The notes below the pieces were generated by a model. It was given only the letters and a program-made list of their open reading frames with translations. It was not told the DNA's origin and ran no database searches. A stretch of 33,922 nucleotides of DNA from Bacteroidota bacterium (GTDB taxonomy: Bacteria > Bacteroidota > Ignavibacteria > Ignavibacteriales > Ignavibacteriaceae). Position 1 is the stretch's first letter. Each line of letters begins with the position of its first letter. This document shows, in pieces, positions 1 through 7,180 of the stretch. The translations under genes and the position numbers were made by a program. The stretch covers positions 1 through 33,922 of the forward strand of contig JAJYDC010000026.1 in assembly GCA_021777835.1 (NCBI GenBank), given 5' to 3'.

Positions 1-21
1 GAGGTTAACTTAGGTTAAATT

Positions 22-100
22 GGTTAAACTGTCAATTTAACCGATATGAAAATTTGTAAATGCAAATGACTTATTGACTAACGACCAATGACAGTTTTTT
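22..100 (+). terminator. Nested dyads ending in a T run at the left edge
   Basis: Two inverted repeats are visible. GGTTAAA (22-28) pairs with TTTAACC (36-42) around a 7-base loop. AAACTGTCA (26-34) pairs with TGACAGTTT (89-97), followed by further T residues to 100. The outer arm followed by T residues resembles a rho-independent terminator for a gene lying left of the window, but the 54-base spacing is long. GGTTAA also occurs as direct copies at 3-8, 13-18 and 22-27, so a protein-binding site is an alternative. No gene left of the window is visible to decide. Confidence 0.3.
64..92. repeat. Degenerate heptamer tandem repeat (NAATGAC-like, 4 copies)
   Basis: Four near-copies follow each other: AAATGAC (64-70), TATTGAC (72-78, after one extra T), TAACGAC (79-85) and CAATGAC (86-92). 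The period is seven bases. Another heptamer array lies at 5815-5870. Such short tandem heptamers are known in several bacterial phyla and have no proven function. Divergence between copies makes this call moderate. Confidence 0.45.
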
Positions 101-450
101 CATACGAAATAGCGTAGGTTTTTGCCTGTTTTTTCTTCTCTGAGCGACGTTTTTTTATCTGCCATACATTTACCCTTACCCATATATAAATATCCCCTTA
201 GAATCGATTTATGCATTTTTCTTGGTAATTGATTTTGACGACTTCTTTGAAATATCCTGGCAGATAGGTTGATAAGAGAAAAGCCCAAATTGTGGGCGGT
301 AAAATATACAGATTTAAAAATACTTCTTCGGTTACCCTATTTTTGATCCAATGCGAGGTTATTAGAAGTCAATTCTTTTCTTGAATTCACAAGAAATATT
401 ACATAAGTTTCATTTGAAAAATTAATTATTCATTATTGAGGGGACTCATT
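101..450. other. Leader region of the citrate cluster, no convincing gene
   Basis: No credible coding region lies here. A short hairpin with stem GCCCA/TGGGC at 283-297 is followed by a T-rich run only when read on the minus strand. TATTTTTG at 338-345 matches the Bacteroidota -7 promoter consensus TAnnTTTG and would give a leader of about 100 bases before the first gene, but no clear -33 TTG partner is seen at the expected distance. The ribosome binding site GAGGGG at 438-443 sits 7 bases before the ATG at 451. Confidence 0.4.
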
Positions 451-1626
451 ATGAAAACGATAGTAACAATGCCGGGAGACGGCATTGGAAAAACTGTACT
501 ACCCGAAGCAATTAAGGTATTAACAGCGGCGGGATTTGCCGCTGAGTATATCCATGCAGATATTGGCTGGGATTTTTGGTGCAAAGAGGGAAATGCTTTA
601 CCGCAAAGAACAATTGACTTACTCGAGGCACATAAGATAGGATTATTCGGAGCTATAACAAGCAAACCGAAAGATGCAGCCGCAAAAGAACTTGATCCTT
701 CACTTCAGAATAAAGGTTACGTTTATTTTAGTCCTATTGTTGGTTTGCGTCAGCATTTCAATCTTGATGTTTGCATTAGACCCTGCAAGTCATTCAAAGG
801 AAATCCTCTAAACTTTATAAGAAGAAATAAAGAAGGATTCGATGAGCCATTAATAAATACTGTAATATTCCGTCAGAATACTGAAGGTCTATATTCAGGA
901 GTTGAGTGGACAAATCCGCCAAAAGCTGTACGTAACGCATTCGAGACACATCCAAAGATGAAAGCTTTCAAAAATGTACCGGGCGAAGACCTTGCAATAT
1001 CTACAAGAATAGTTACTCGCAAAGCCTGCCAAAGAATCATTCGCGAAGCATTTGAATATGCAAAAAAATTCGGATATACGAATGTAACTATTTGCGAGAA
1101 ACCAAATGTACTTAGGGAAACTTCAGGAATGATGTTTAACGAAGGTAAGAAGATTGCAAAAGAATATCCCGGTATTCAACTTTGGGATACAAATATAGAT
1201 GCACAAATGATGTGGCTTACTAAAAATCCTGAGATTTATGGCGTAATTGTAGCAGAGAATATGTTCGGAGATATAGTTAGTGACGGGTTTGCTGGGCTTG
1301 TAGGCGGACTAGGGTTTGCATGCAGCGCAAATATCGGACAAGACGTAGCTATATTTGAGCCTACGCACGGCTCAGCGCCAAAGTATCAGGAATTAAATCC
1401 GCCGATAGTTAATCCTATTGCGATGATTTTAAGCGCTTGCATGATGCTTGATCATATCGGAGAAAATAAAATTGCAGAAAACATCAGAGCCGCAATAGCT
1501 AAAGTTATTGAAGAAGGTAAGGTTAAGACTTACGATATGATGAAATTAAAAGGCAGCGCCGATGTATTTAAACAAGGTGCTTGTACAACATACGAGTTAA
1601 CCAACGAGATTATAAAGAATCTGTAA
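451..1626 (+). CDS. icd: NADP-type isocitrate dehydrogenase family enzyme
   Basis: This is a 391-residue beta-decarboxylating dehydrogenase, expected to interconvert isocitrate and 2-oxoglutarate with CO2 in the cytosol. Visible landmarks are PGDGIG at 8-13, R100, R110 and R141 (spaced like the isocitrate-binding arginines 119, 129 and 153 of E. coli Icd), the FRQNTEG motif, and EPTHGSAPKY around 303-312. K311, Y312 and V320 match the NADP determinants of E. coli Icd; NAD-dependent isopropylmalate and homoisocitrate enzymes usually have Asp-Ile there. The substrate-loop signature Ser-x-Asn is Ser94-Pro-Ile96, so the usual Asn is missing and substrate choice is less certain. An in-frame TTG at 436 would add five residues, but ATG 451 has GAGGGG 7 bases upstream and is preferred. 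It is the first gene of the citrate cluster. A homoisocitrate-type activity remains possible given the LYS4-like neighbour. Confidence 0.85.
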   Translation: MKTIVTMPGDGIGKTVLPEAIKVLTAAGFAAEYIHADIGWDFWCKEGNALPQRTIDLLEAHKIGLFGAITSKPKDAAAKELDPSLQNKGYVYFSPIVGLRQHFNLDVCIRPCKSFKGNPLNFIRRNKEGFDEPLINTVIFRQNTEGLYSGVEWTNPPKAVRNAFETHPKMKAFKNVPGEDLAISTRIVTRKACQRIIREAFEYAKKFGYTNVTICEKPNVLRETSGMMFNEGKKIAKEYPGIQLWDTNIDAQMMWLTKNPEIYGVIVAENMFGDIVSDGFAGLVGGLGFACSANIGQDVAIFEPTHGSAPKYQELNPPIVNPIAMILSACMMLDHIGENKIAENIRAAIAKVIEEGKVKTYDMMKLKGSADVFKQGACTTYELTNEIIKNL

Positions 1627-1719
1627 GTAAAATATAAATCAAACGAGAGAAGAAATAATAACAAAATAATTATCTTCATCTCTTTTCTTTCGTCTATTTA
1701 TAAACTTCAAGAAAGTGAA

Positions 1720-2253
1720 ATGATGAAAGCCGAAGTAATTGAAATCTGGCCGGAAATAAATTGGATTGAGAATAACGAACTAAAAGAAAAAGTTCTTGAT
1801 TGCTGGGTATATGCAATTGAAAATAGCGTATTATCCATTGAAGACCTAAAAACTATTCCCTTCTCATTGCTTCTTAAAGAATGTAAAATTCCTTTCATTA
1901 TACATAAAAGAACAGCGGTACAATTGTCAGTTGAGATGGCAAAAATTATGAAGAATAATTTCGGCGACGAGATTAAAATCAATATGGACTTCCTAATTGC
2001 CGGTGCTATTTTAATTGATGTGGGTAAACTTTTAGAATACGAGATAAAGGATGGGAAACTAACTACAAGCGCAGCGGGTAAGTTAGTCCGGCATCCGTTT
2101 AGCGGACTAGCCATTGCCGATAGGTTTAATTTACCTGCGGAAGTTCAGCATATTATTGCAACTCATTCCAAGGAAGGAGATTTCGGTCAACGAACAATTG
2201 AATCCATAATTGTTCATCATGCTGACTTTGTAAGCTTTGACCCTTTTAAATAA
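1720..2253 (+). CDS. HD-domain protein with altered HD dipeptide
   Basis: This 177-residue protein has the all-helical HD fold seen in metal-dependent phosphohydrolases. Recognisable elements are H62 in an early helix, a segment around 95-103 that aligns with the canonical LLHDxGK motif, R124-H125-P126, H144 and H149, and H167-H168-A-D170 near the end. At the core motif the usual His-Asp is Ile99-Asp100 (codons ATT GAT), so the metal site may be damaged or altered. It starts 93 bases after the isocitrate dehydrogenase and ends 14 bases before the homoaconitase, so it is almost certainly co-transcribed. Two adjacent ATGs (1720, 1723) are possible starts. No substrate can be named. A regulatory or metabolite-repair role in the citrate cluster is inference only. 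Confidence 0.65.
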   Translation: MMKAEVIEIWPEINWIENNELKEKVLDCWVYAIENSVLSIEDLKTIPFSLLLKECKIPFIIHKRTAVQLSVEMAKIMKNNFGDEIKINMDFLIAGAILIDVGKLLEYEIKDGKLTTSAAGKLVRHPFSGLAIADRFNLPAEVQHIIATHSKEGDFGQRTIESIIVHHADFVSFDPFK

Positions 2254-2267
2254 AGCGGAGTAAAAAA

Positions 2268-4259
2268 ATGTCACAAACATTAATAGAAAAAATTGCACAA
2301 AGATATGCTGTCGGATTGAAAAGGAATCAAATGGTTCACAGCGGAGATTATATAGCAATCAAACCAGCCTACGTAATGACTCATGATAACACCGGAGCAG
2401 TCATACCTAAATTTCTTAGCATCCATTCCAGCAAGAAAAGCAAACAGGATCTAAGAATATTTAATCCCAAGCAAGTTGTTTTTACGCTGGATCATAATGT
2501 ACAGGATAAAAGTGAAAAAAATTTAGCGAAGTACAAGAAGATAGAAGAGTTCGCAAAAAAAATGGGAGTCGATTTTTATCCTGCAGGCAGAGGGATCGGA
2601 CACCAGATTATGTGTGAAGAAGGCTATGCTTACCCAGGTAAGATGGTAGTTGCTTCAGATAGTCATTCAAATATGTACGGCGGACTTGGCTGCCTTGGAA
2701 CACCCATAGTAAGAACCGACGCGGCATCAATATGGGCAACAGGAAAAACATGGTGGCAGGTACCCCCTATTGCAAAAGTAATCCTAAAAGGGAATTTAAG
2801 ACCGGGTGTAACGGGGAAAGATTTAATAATTGCACTTTGCGGATATTTTAATAATGACGAAGTATTAAATCATGCGATAGAATTTTCAGGAGACGGCATT
2901 CATAATCTAACCATTGATGAAAGACTTACAATCGCAAACATGTCAACAGAATGGGGTGCTTTAGCCGGAGTATTTCAAACTGACCAGGTAACTATAAACT
3001 GGCTTAAGAATAGAGCCAAGCAAATATCTTTAAGAGGTTTAGCCGGTGTACCGTCAGACAGCGAAGGAAATGGACTGCATCCCAGATTGAATATAAACAG
3101 AATTCATAAACTTGAAAGTAATATTTGCAAAGCGGATGACGGAGCGTTTTATTCACAAGAGTTAACAATTGACCTTAACTCAATTCAACCGGTAGTATCT
3201 GGACCAAATACTGTTAAAATAATGACTACCCTTTCAGAGATTAAGTCAAAAGAAATTAAAATTAATAAAGCATATTTAGTTTCATGCGTTAACAGCCGGG
3301 TAAGTGATCTCGCGGAAGCAGCAGCAGTTGTAAGAGGAAAGAAGGTCGCAGAAGGGGTGAAGTTTTATATTGCCGCTGCATCAAAGGAAACGCAGTCGGA
3401 AAGCGAAAAACGCGGAGACTGGCAAGCGCTTGTCGAAGCCGGTGCAATTGCATTACCTTCTGGCTGCGGTCCATGCATTGGATTAGGAGAAGGATTGTTG
3501 GAGGACGGAGAGGTAGGAATTTCAGCAACGAACAGAAACTTTAAAGGCAGGATGGGTTCGCCTAAAGCTGAAACTTATTTAGCCTCGCCTGCAGTAGTAG
3601 CCGCTTCGGCTATTGCAGGAAAGATAGATTATTCATGGGAATATTGCCCGTGCAAGGTTACCGGTGATATAAAATTAAATAAAAGAACTAACGACAAAAT
3701 TTCTAAGGTTGAAATTATTAAAGGCTTTCCTAAAAAAATTGAAGGTGAATTAATATTCTGCCATCAAGATAACTTAAATACTGACGGCATCTACCCAGGC
3801 AAGTATACTTACGTTGATGATTATACGCCTGTTCAGCAGGCTAACGTAGTCATGGAAAATTATGACCAGAATTTTAAAACACTTGTGAAAGAAGGCGATA
3901 TACTTGCCGCCGGATTCAATTTTGGCACAGGCAGTTCGCGAGAGCAAGCAGCAACAGCAATTAAATATAAAGGGATTAGTTTAGTAATTGCTGGATCGCT
4001 GAATGAAACGTATAAAAGAAACGCTTTAAATAACGGACTTCTGTTAATCGAATGCCCGGATCTAATAAAAGATTTAAAGAAGAAATTTGGCGCTGAAAAG
4101 CTGACGGTAAAGACAGGCAATCCAATTACAGTAGATTTCATTCATTCCGAATTACTTTATATGCATAAAAAATACACTTTCGATCCTGTAGGTGAAGTAG
4201 CTCAAGAATTAATTGTTTGCGGCGGATTGGAAGGCTGGGTTGTAAGGGCAATGGAGTAG
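2268..4259 (+). CDS. Single-chain homoaconitase/aconitase of the fungal LYS4 type
   Basis: This 663-residue protein belongs to the aconitase superfamily, [4Fe-4S] hydro-lyases that move the hydroxyl of citrate-like acids. C340 (VSCVNSR), C400 and C403 (SGCGPCIG) are the expected cluster ligands. The swivelling C-terminal domain carries GTGSSREQAATA around 553-564. From memory the whole chain follows yeast homoaconitase LYS4 almost motif for motif: RGIGHQIM, ASDSHSNMYGG, TKTWW-like ATGKTWWQ, NNDEVLNHAIEF, ISATNRNFKGRMGS, NTDGIYPGKYTY and the C-terminal GGLEGWV. The loop that reads SFARI in aconitase is SLNET here, as in LYS4-type enzymes. GGAG at 2257-2260 precedes the ATG. The neighbours are Icd, PrpD and citrate lyase. 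Either a homoaconitate/homoisocitrate or a cis-aconitate/isocitrate step is possible. The family call is firm; the substrate is not. Confidence 0.88.
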   Translation: MSQTLIEKIAQRYAVGLKRNQMVHSGDYIAIKPAYVMTHDNTGAVIPKFLSIHSSKKSKQDLRIFNPKQVVFTLDHNVQDKSEKNLAKYKKIEEFAKKMGVDFYPAGRGIGHQIMCEEGYAYPGKMVVASDSHSNMYGGLGCLGTPIVRTDAASIWATGKTWWQVPPIAKVILKGNLRPGVTGKDLIIALCGYFNNDEVLNHAIEFSGDGIHNLTIDERLTIANMSTEWGALAGVFQTDQVTINWLKNRAKQISLRGLAGVPSDSEGNGLHPRLNINRIHKLESNICKADDGAFYSQELTIDLNSIQPVVSGPNTVKIMTTLSEIKSKEIKINKAYLVSCVNSRVSDLAEAAAVVRGKKVAEGVKFYIAAASKETQSESEKRGDWQALVEAGAIALPSGCGPCIGLGEGLLEDGEVGISATNRNFKGRMGSPKAETYLASPAVVAASAIAGKIDYSWEYCPCKVTGDIKLNKRTNDKISKVEIIKGFPKKIEGELIFCHQDNLNTDGIYPGKYTYVDDYTPVQQANVVMENYDQNFKTLVKEGDILAAGFNFGTGSSREQAATAIKYKGISLVIAGSLNETYKRNALNNGLLLIECPDLIKDLKKKFGAEKLTVKTGNPITVDFIHSELLYMHKKYTFDPVGEVAQELIVCGGLEGWVVRAME

Positions 4260-4342
4260 CGGGGGAATCGGAACGATGGGATTATTAAGTATCACCGGAT
4301 AAAACAAAAAAATACTTTATGAAGGCAAATTTATTATATACG

Positions 4343-4358
4343 AACCGTTTAAAAGGTT
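4343..4358. promoter_or_regulatory. Dyad upstream of the PrpD-type gene
   Basis: In the 124-base gap before the PrpD-type gene, AACC (4343-4346) and GGTT (4355-4358) flank a central TTTAAA, giving a 16-base near-palindrome with one mismatched pair. It ends 25 bases before the ATG at 4384, with the ribosome binding site GAGGAAAA in between. It could be an operator or just a chance palindrome in AT-rich DNA. Confidence 0.2.
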
Positions 4359-4383
4359 GAAAGAAAATTGAGGAAAAACTAAT

Positions 4384-5832
4384 ATGGGTAAATCTATCTC
4401 CCGCCAAATTTCAGAATTTGCTGTTAAGCTTAAGTTCGAAGACCTGCCGAAAGAAGTTATACAAGAGGTAAAAAGATTTTTGTACGATTCAATTGGATGC
4501 GCTTACGGCGGTTACCGGACTAAGGACGTTAATATTCTCCGTGATTTATATAAAAATATGGGCGGCGCTGCTGAGTCGACCTTAATAGGTTTTGGAGATA
4601 AATTACCTGCTGTTAATTCATCTTTAATAAATTCATTAATGATAAGGGCGCTCGACTTTAACGATATTTATTGGAAAGAAGATCCATCTCATCCATCTGA
4701 TTTAATTCCTGCCGCACTCGCTGCCGGTGAGGTTATGAATGCCTCTATGAAAGACGTAATTACCGCAATTGTTCTAGCGTATGAATTTGAGCAGAGACTT
4801 TGTGAATTTGCTATTCCCGGTATTCGTGAACGTAAGTGGCATCATGCAACTTTAACACAATTTGTTTCTCCAATTGTAGCAGGAAAGCTTTTAGGGCTGG
4901 ATGTTGATCAGATGGTAAACGCTATCGGAATAAGCGGTAGTCACAATCATACAATAGGGTGCCCCACTGCAGGCAAGTTGACGATGATGAAAAATACTGT
5001 TGATCCGTTTGCAGTTCAATCAGGAGTGCTTGCAGCTATGATGGCTAAAAATGGCTACACAGGCACTGAAGCTGTGTTTGAGGGTAAAGAAGGTTTTATG
5101 GATTGCTTCTTCGGCTGGGATGCAAAGGATCAAAAGTTAAACCAGGTAAAAATGAAAGGCAGAGAAAGTCTTGATGAATGGAAATGGGATATAGAAAAAT
5201 TAACAGGCAATCTCGGGAATGGGTTTAAGATACTCGAATGCGGGATGAAAGCATTTCCTACCGAGGCATTGACTCACACGCATATCACCGCAACATTAAA
5301 TGCCGTTATTAAAAACAATATTACTTATGATAAAATTGAATCCGTAACCGTAACAACAATTGCAAGGGCCTGCGATATATTGTTTGATCCGCATAAATAT
5401 CACCCAGATTCAAGAGAAACTGCAGATCATTCTCTCCCCTATTGTATTGCCGCCGCATTAGTAGACCATAAGGTAACCACACAATCCTTCTCAGATGAAA
5501 AAATGAAAGATCCGAGAATATGGCAGGTAATAACTAAAATAAAAGGGAAAGAGTCTTTAGAGTTCGAGAAAATGTTCCCTGAAAAGCAGCCTTCAAGAGT
5601 TGTAATAAGAACAATTGACGGGAAAGAATTTTCTGAATATCTAGAATATCCAAAGGGCGATCCGAGAGAGCCAATGACATTGGAAGATCTTGAAAATAAA
5701 TTTAATGCATTATCAGCGGGAGTACTTTCTTCTAGTGAGCAAAATGAAGTGAAAAATATGATATTCTCTTGCGATGAAATGTCTGTAAGAGATTTTATGA
5801 ACAAACTAACAATTTTGAATTTTGAATGTTGA
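4384..5832 (+). CDS. MmgE/PrpD family dehydratase (2-methylcitrate/citrate dehydratase-like)
   Basis: At 482 residues this is the normal size for the MmgE/PrpD family (E. coli PrpD has 483). These cofactor-free enzymes dehydrate 2-methylcitrate to 2-methyl-cis-aconitate, and PrpD can also dehydrate citrate. The family hallmark RALDFNDIY around 88-96 and the following HPSD (103-106) are present; the long N-terminal helical domain and the C-terminal lid domain are both complete. The ATG follows GAGGAAAA. The last residues (from Leu478) are encoded by the tandem heptamer array at 5815-5870, and the stop codon lies inside it. No methylcitrate synthase or methylisocitrate lyase is nearby, which argues against a plain propionate pathway and for a role on citrate or a homologue together with the LYS4-like protein. 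cis-Aconitate decarboxylase is a related family member and cannot be excluded. Confidence 0.82.
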   Translation: MGKSISRQISEFAVKLKFEDLPKEVIQEVKRFLYDSIGCAYGGYRTKDVNILRDLYKNMGGAAESTLIGFGDKLPAVNSSLINSLMIRALDFNDIYWKEDPSHPSDLIPAALAAGEVMNASMKDVITAIVLAYEFEQRLCEFAIPGIRERKWHHATLTQFVSPIVAGKLLGLDVDQMVNAIGISGSHNHTIGCPTAGKLTMMKNTVDPFAVQSGVLAAMMAKNGYTGTEAVFEGKEGFMDCFFGWDAKDQKLNQVKMKGRESLDEWKWDIEKLTGNLGNGFKILECGMKAFPTEALTHTHITATLNAVIKNNITYDKIESVTVTTIARACDILFDPHKYHPDSRETADHSLPYCIAAALVDHKVTTQSFSDEKMKDPRIWQVITKIKGKESLEFEKMFPEKQPSRVVIRTIDGKEFSEYLEYPKGDPREPMTLEDLENKFNALSAGVLSSSEQNEVKNMIFSCDEMSVRDFMNKLTILNFEC

Positions 5833-5870
5833 ATGTTGAATGTTGAATGTTGAATTTTGAATTTTGAATG
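5815..5870. repeat. Tandem heptamer array TTGAAT(T/G), 8 copies
   Basis: Eight perfect-length units of seven bases follow without gaps: TTGAATT, four TTGAATG, two TTGAATT and a final TTGAATG. The array begins inside the 3' end of the PrpD-type gene, supplies its last codons and its stop (TGA at 5830-5832), and runs into the spacer before the citrate lyase genes. Because the unit is not a multiple of three, copy changes near its start could alter the C-terminal tail, though a TGA soon occurs in each frame. Confidence 0.9.
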
Positions 5871-5986
5871 TAAGGCAATTAAATTGATAAATTTTAACAT
5901 GGAAAATATTTTGAATAAAAAACAAAAATATTATTTCCAATTCTATAAATGATATTATTCATCTGAGCCCCATTTCAGGATAATTT

Positions 5987-7180
5987 ATGCAAACAAAAAA
6001 CTTAATGTCGTTCGCCGGTAAACGAGGAAACCAAATTCGGTCGGATTGTTATTTTGAAATTGAATTAACCAAATCAGGCGGAATTGATTTGGATATAAAG
6101 AGTAAGGTATTATCGCTTTATGGAGATTCAATAAAAGAGCAAGTGCTTGAGATGTGCAATTATTTTGGCTTAAAAAATGCTAAAATATTGTTGGAAGATA
6201 GCGGAGCATTACCATTTATTCTTGCCGCACGTTTTGAGCTAGCAGTAAGAAGACTTAATAAGAACCTGGATAAAGAATTTCTTCCTGAGTTTAATAAAAA
6301 TAATCTTTATCGTACTTCAAAGGACAAAATTAGAAGAAGCCGGCTTTATTTACCCGGAAATGAGCCGAAATTTTTCCTTAATGCGGGACTGCATCAGCCG
6401 GACGGAATAATTTTGGACTTAGAAGACAGTGTTGCGCATACTGAGAAAGATGCCGCACAATTACTAGTGCGCAATGCTTTAAGAAAAGTTGATTTTTACG
6501 GATCAGAACGAATGGTAAGAATAAATCAATTACCCCGCGGTCTTGAAGATTTGAAATTTATTGTGCCTCATAATGTACATGTAATACTTATTCCCAAGTG
6601 TGAGTCACGTGAACAAGTAATCGAAGTAGAAGCTGAAATCAATAGAATTAAAAAGGAATACAATATTTCAAGCGATATTTTCTTAATGCCGATTATTGAA
6701 AGCGCATTAGGAATTATTAGAGCATACGAAATAGCTACTGCTTCAAATAATGTATGTGCATTAACGATAGGACTTGAAGATTATACTGCTGATATAGGGA
6801 CACAACGGACTCTTGAAGGGAAAGAAAGTTTTTTTGCAAGATCAATGATAGTAAATGCAGCTAAAGCAGCCGGAGTTCAAGCGATTGATACTGTATTCTC
6901 AGACGTAGGCGATATGGAAGGTCTCCGCAACAGTGTTTTAGAAGCTAGGTCACTAGGCTTTGAAGGCAAAGGCTGTATACATCCGCGGCAGATTCCCATA
7001 GTGCACGAAGGATTTGCTCCGACAATTGATGAAGTTGATAAAGCAAAAAGGATTGTTGATGCGTTTAAGGAAGCAGAGGCAAAAGGTTTAGGGGTAGTTT
7101 CAATTGGAAGTAAAATGGTTGACGCACCTGTAGTTAAAAGAGCTATAAGAATCCTGGAATTGTCTGAAGGTAAAAAATGA
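5987..7180 (+). CDS. citDE: Fused citrate lyase gamma (CitD acyl carrier) and beta (CitE) subunits
   Basis: This 397-residue protein joins two parts that are normally separate. Residues 1-95 follow CitD, the small acyl carrier protein of citrate lyase (SFAG start, then a GID-LDI-K segment, a YGD-IKE helix and a DSGALPFILAAR end). Residues 113-395 are a complete CitE lyase: RSRLYLPGN, LDLEDSVA, R178 in MVRIN, E238 in IIESALG, D265 in GLEDYTAD, and GFEGKGCIHPRQ. CitE cleaves citryl-ACP to acetyl-ACP and oxaloacetate. In CitD the prosthetic group sits on the first Ser of the ES-S/G-D motif; here the matching stretch is Arg18-Ser19-Asp20, so the attachment Ser is either shifted by one or replaced. 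CAGGA at 5976-5980 precedes the ATG, and the stop overlaps the CitF start by 4 bases. No CitC, CitX or CitG is in the window. Confidence 0.85.
   Translation: MQTKNLMSFAGKRGNQIRSDCYFEIELTKSGGIDLDIKSKVLSLYGDSIKEQVLEMCNYFGLKNAKILLEDSGALPFILAARFELAVRRLNKNLDKEFLPEFNKNNLYRTSKDKIRRSRLYLPGNEPKFFLNAGLHQPDGIILDLEDSVAHTEKDAAQLLVRNALRKVDFYGSERMVRINQLPRGLEDLKFIVPHNVHVILIPKCESREQVIEVEAEINRIKKEYNISSDIFLMPIIESALGIIRAYEIATASNNVCALTIGLEDYTADIGTQRTLEGKESFFARSMIVNAAKAAGVQAIDTVFSDVGDMEGLRNSVLEARSLGFEGKGCIHPRQIPIVHEGFAPTIDEVDKAKRIVDAFKEAEAKGLGVVSIGSKMVDAPVVKRAIRILELSEGKK

Noticed and set aside
100-288. A 62-codon minus-strand reading whose internal MGKG start recalls the tiny ribosomal protein Thx
   Set aside because: The rest does not follow Thx (no RRGK...G-YG-R pattern in any frame), there is no good ribosome binding site, and the composition is low-complexity basic. 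Not annotated.
5439-5900. Antisense open frame with repeated KIQHS/NIQHS-type peptides
   Set aside because: The repeats come only from translating the heptamer array on the other strand; the frame is a shadow of the PrpD-type gene.
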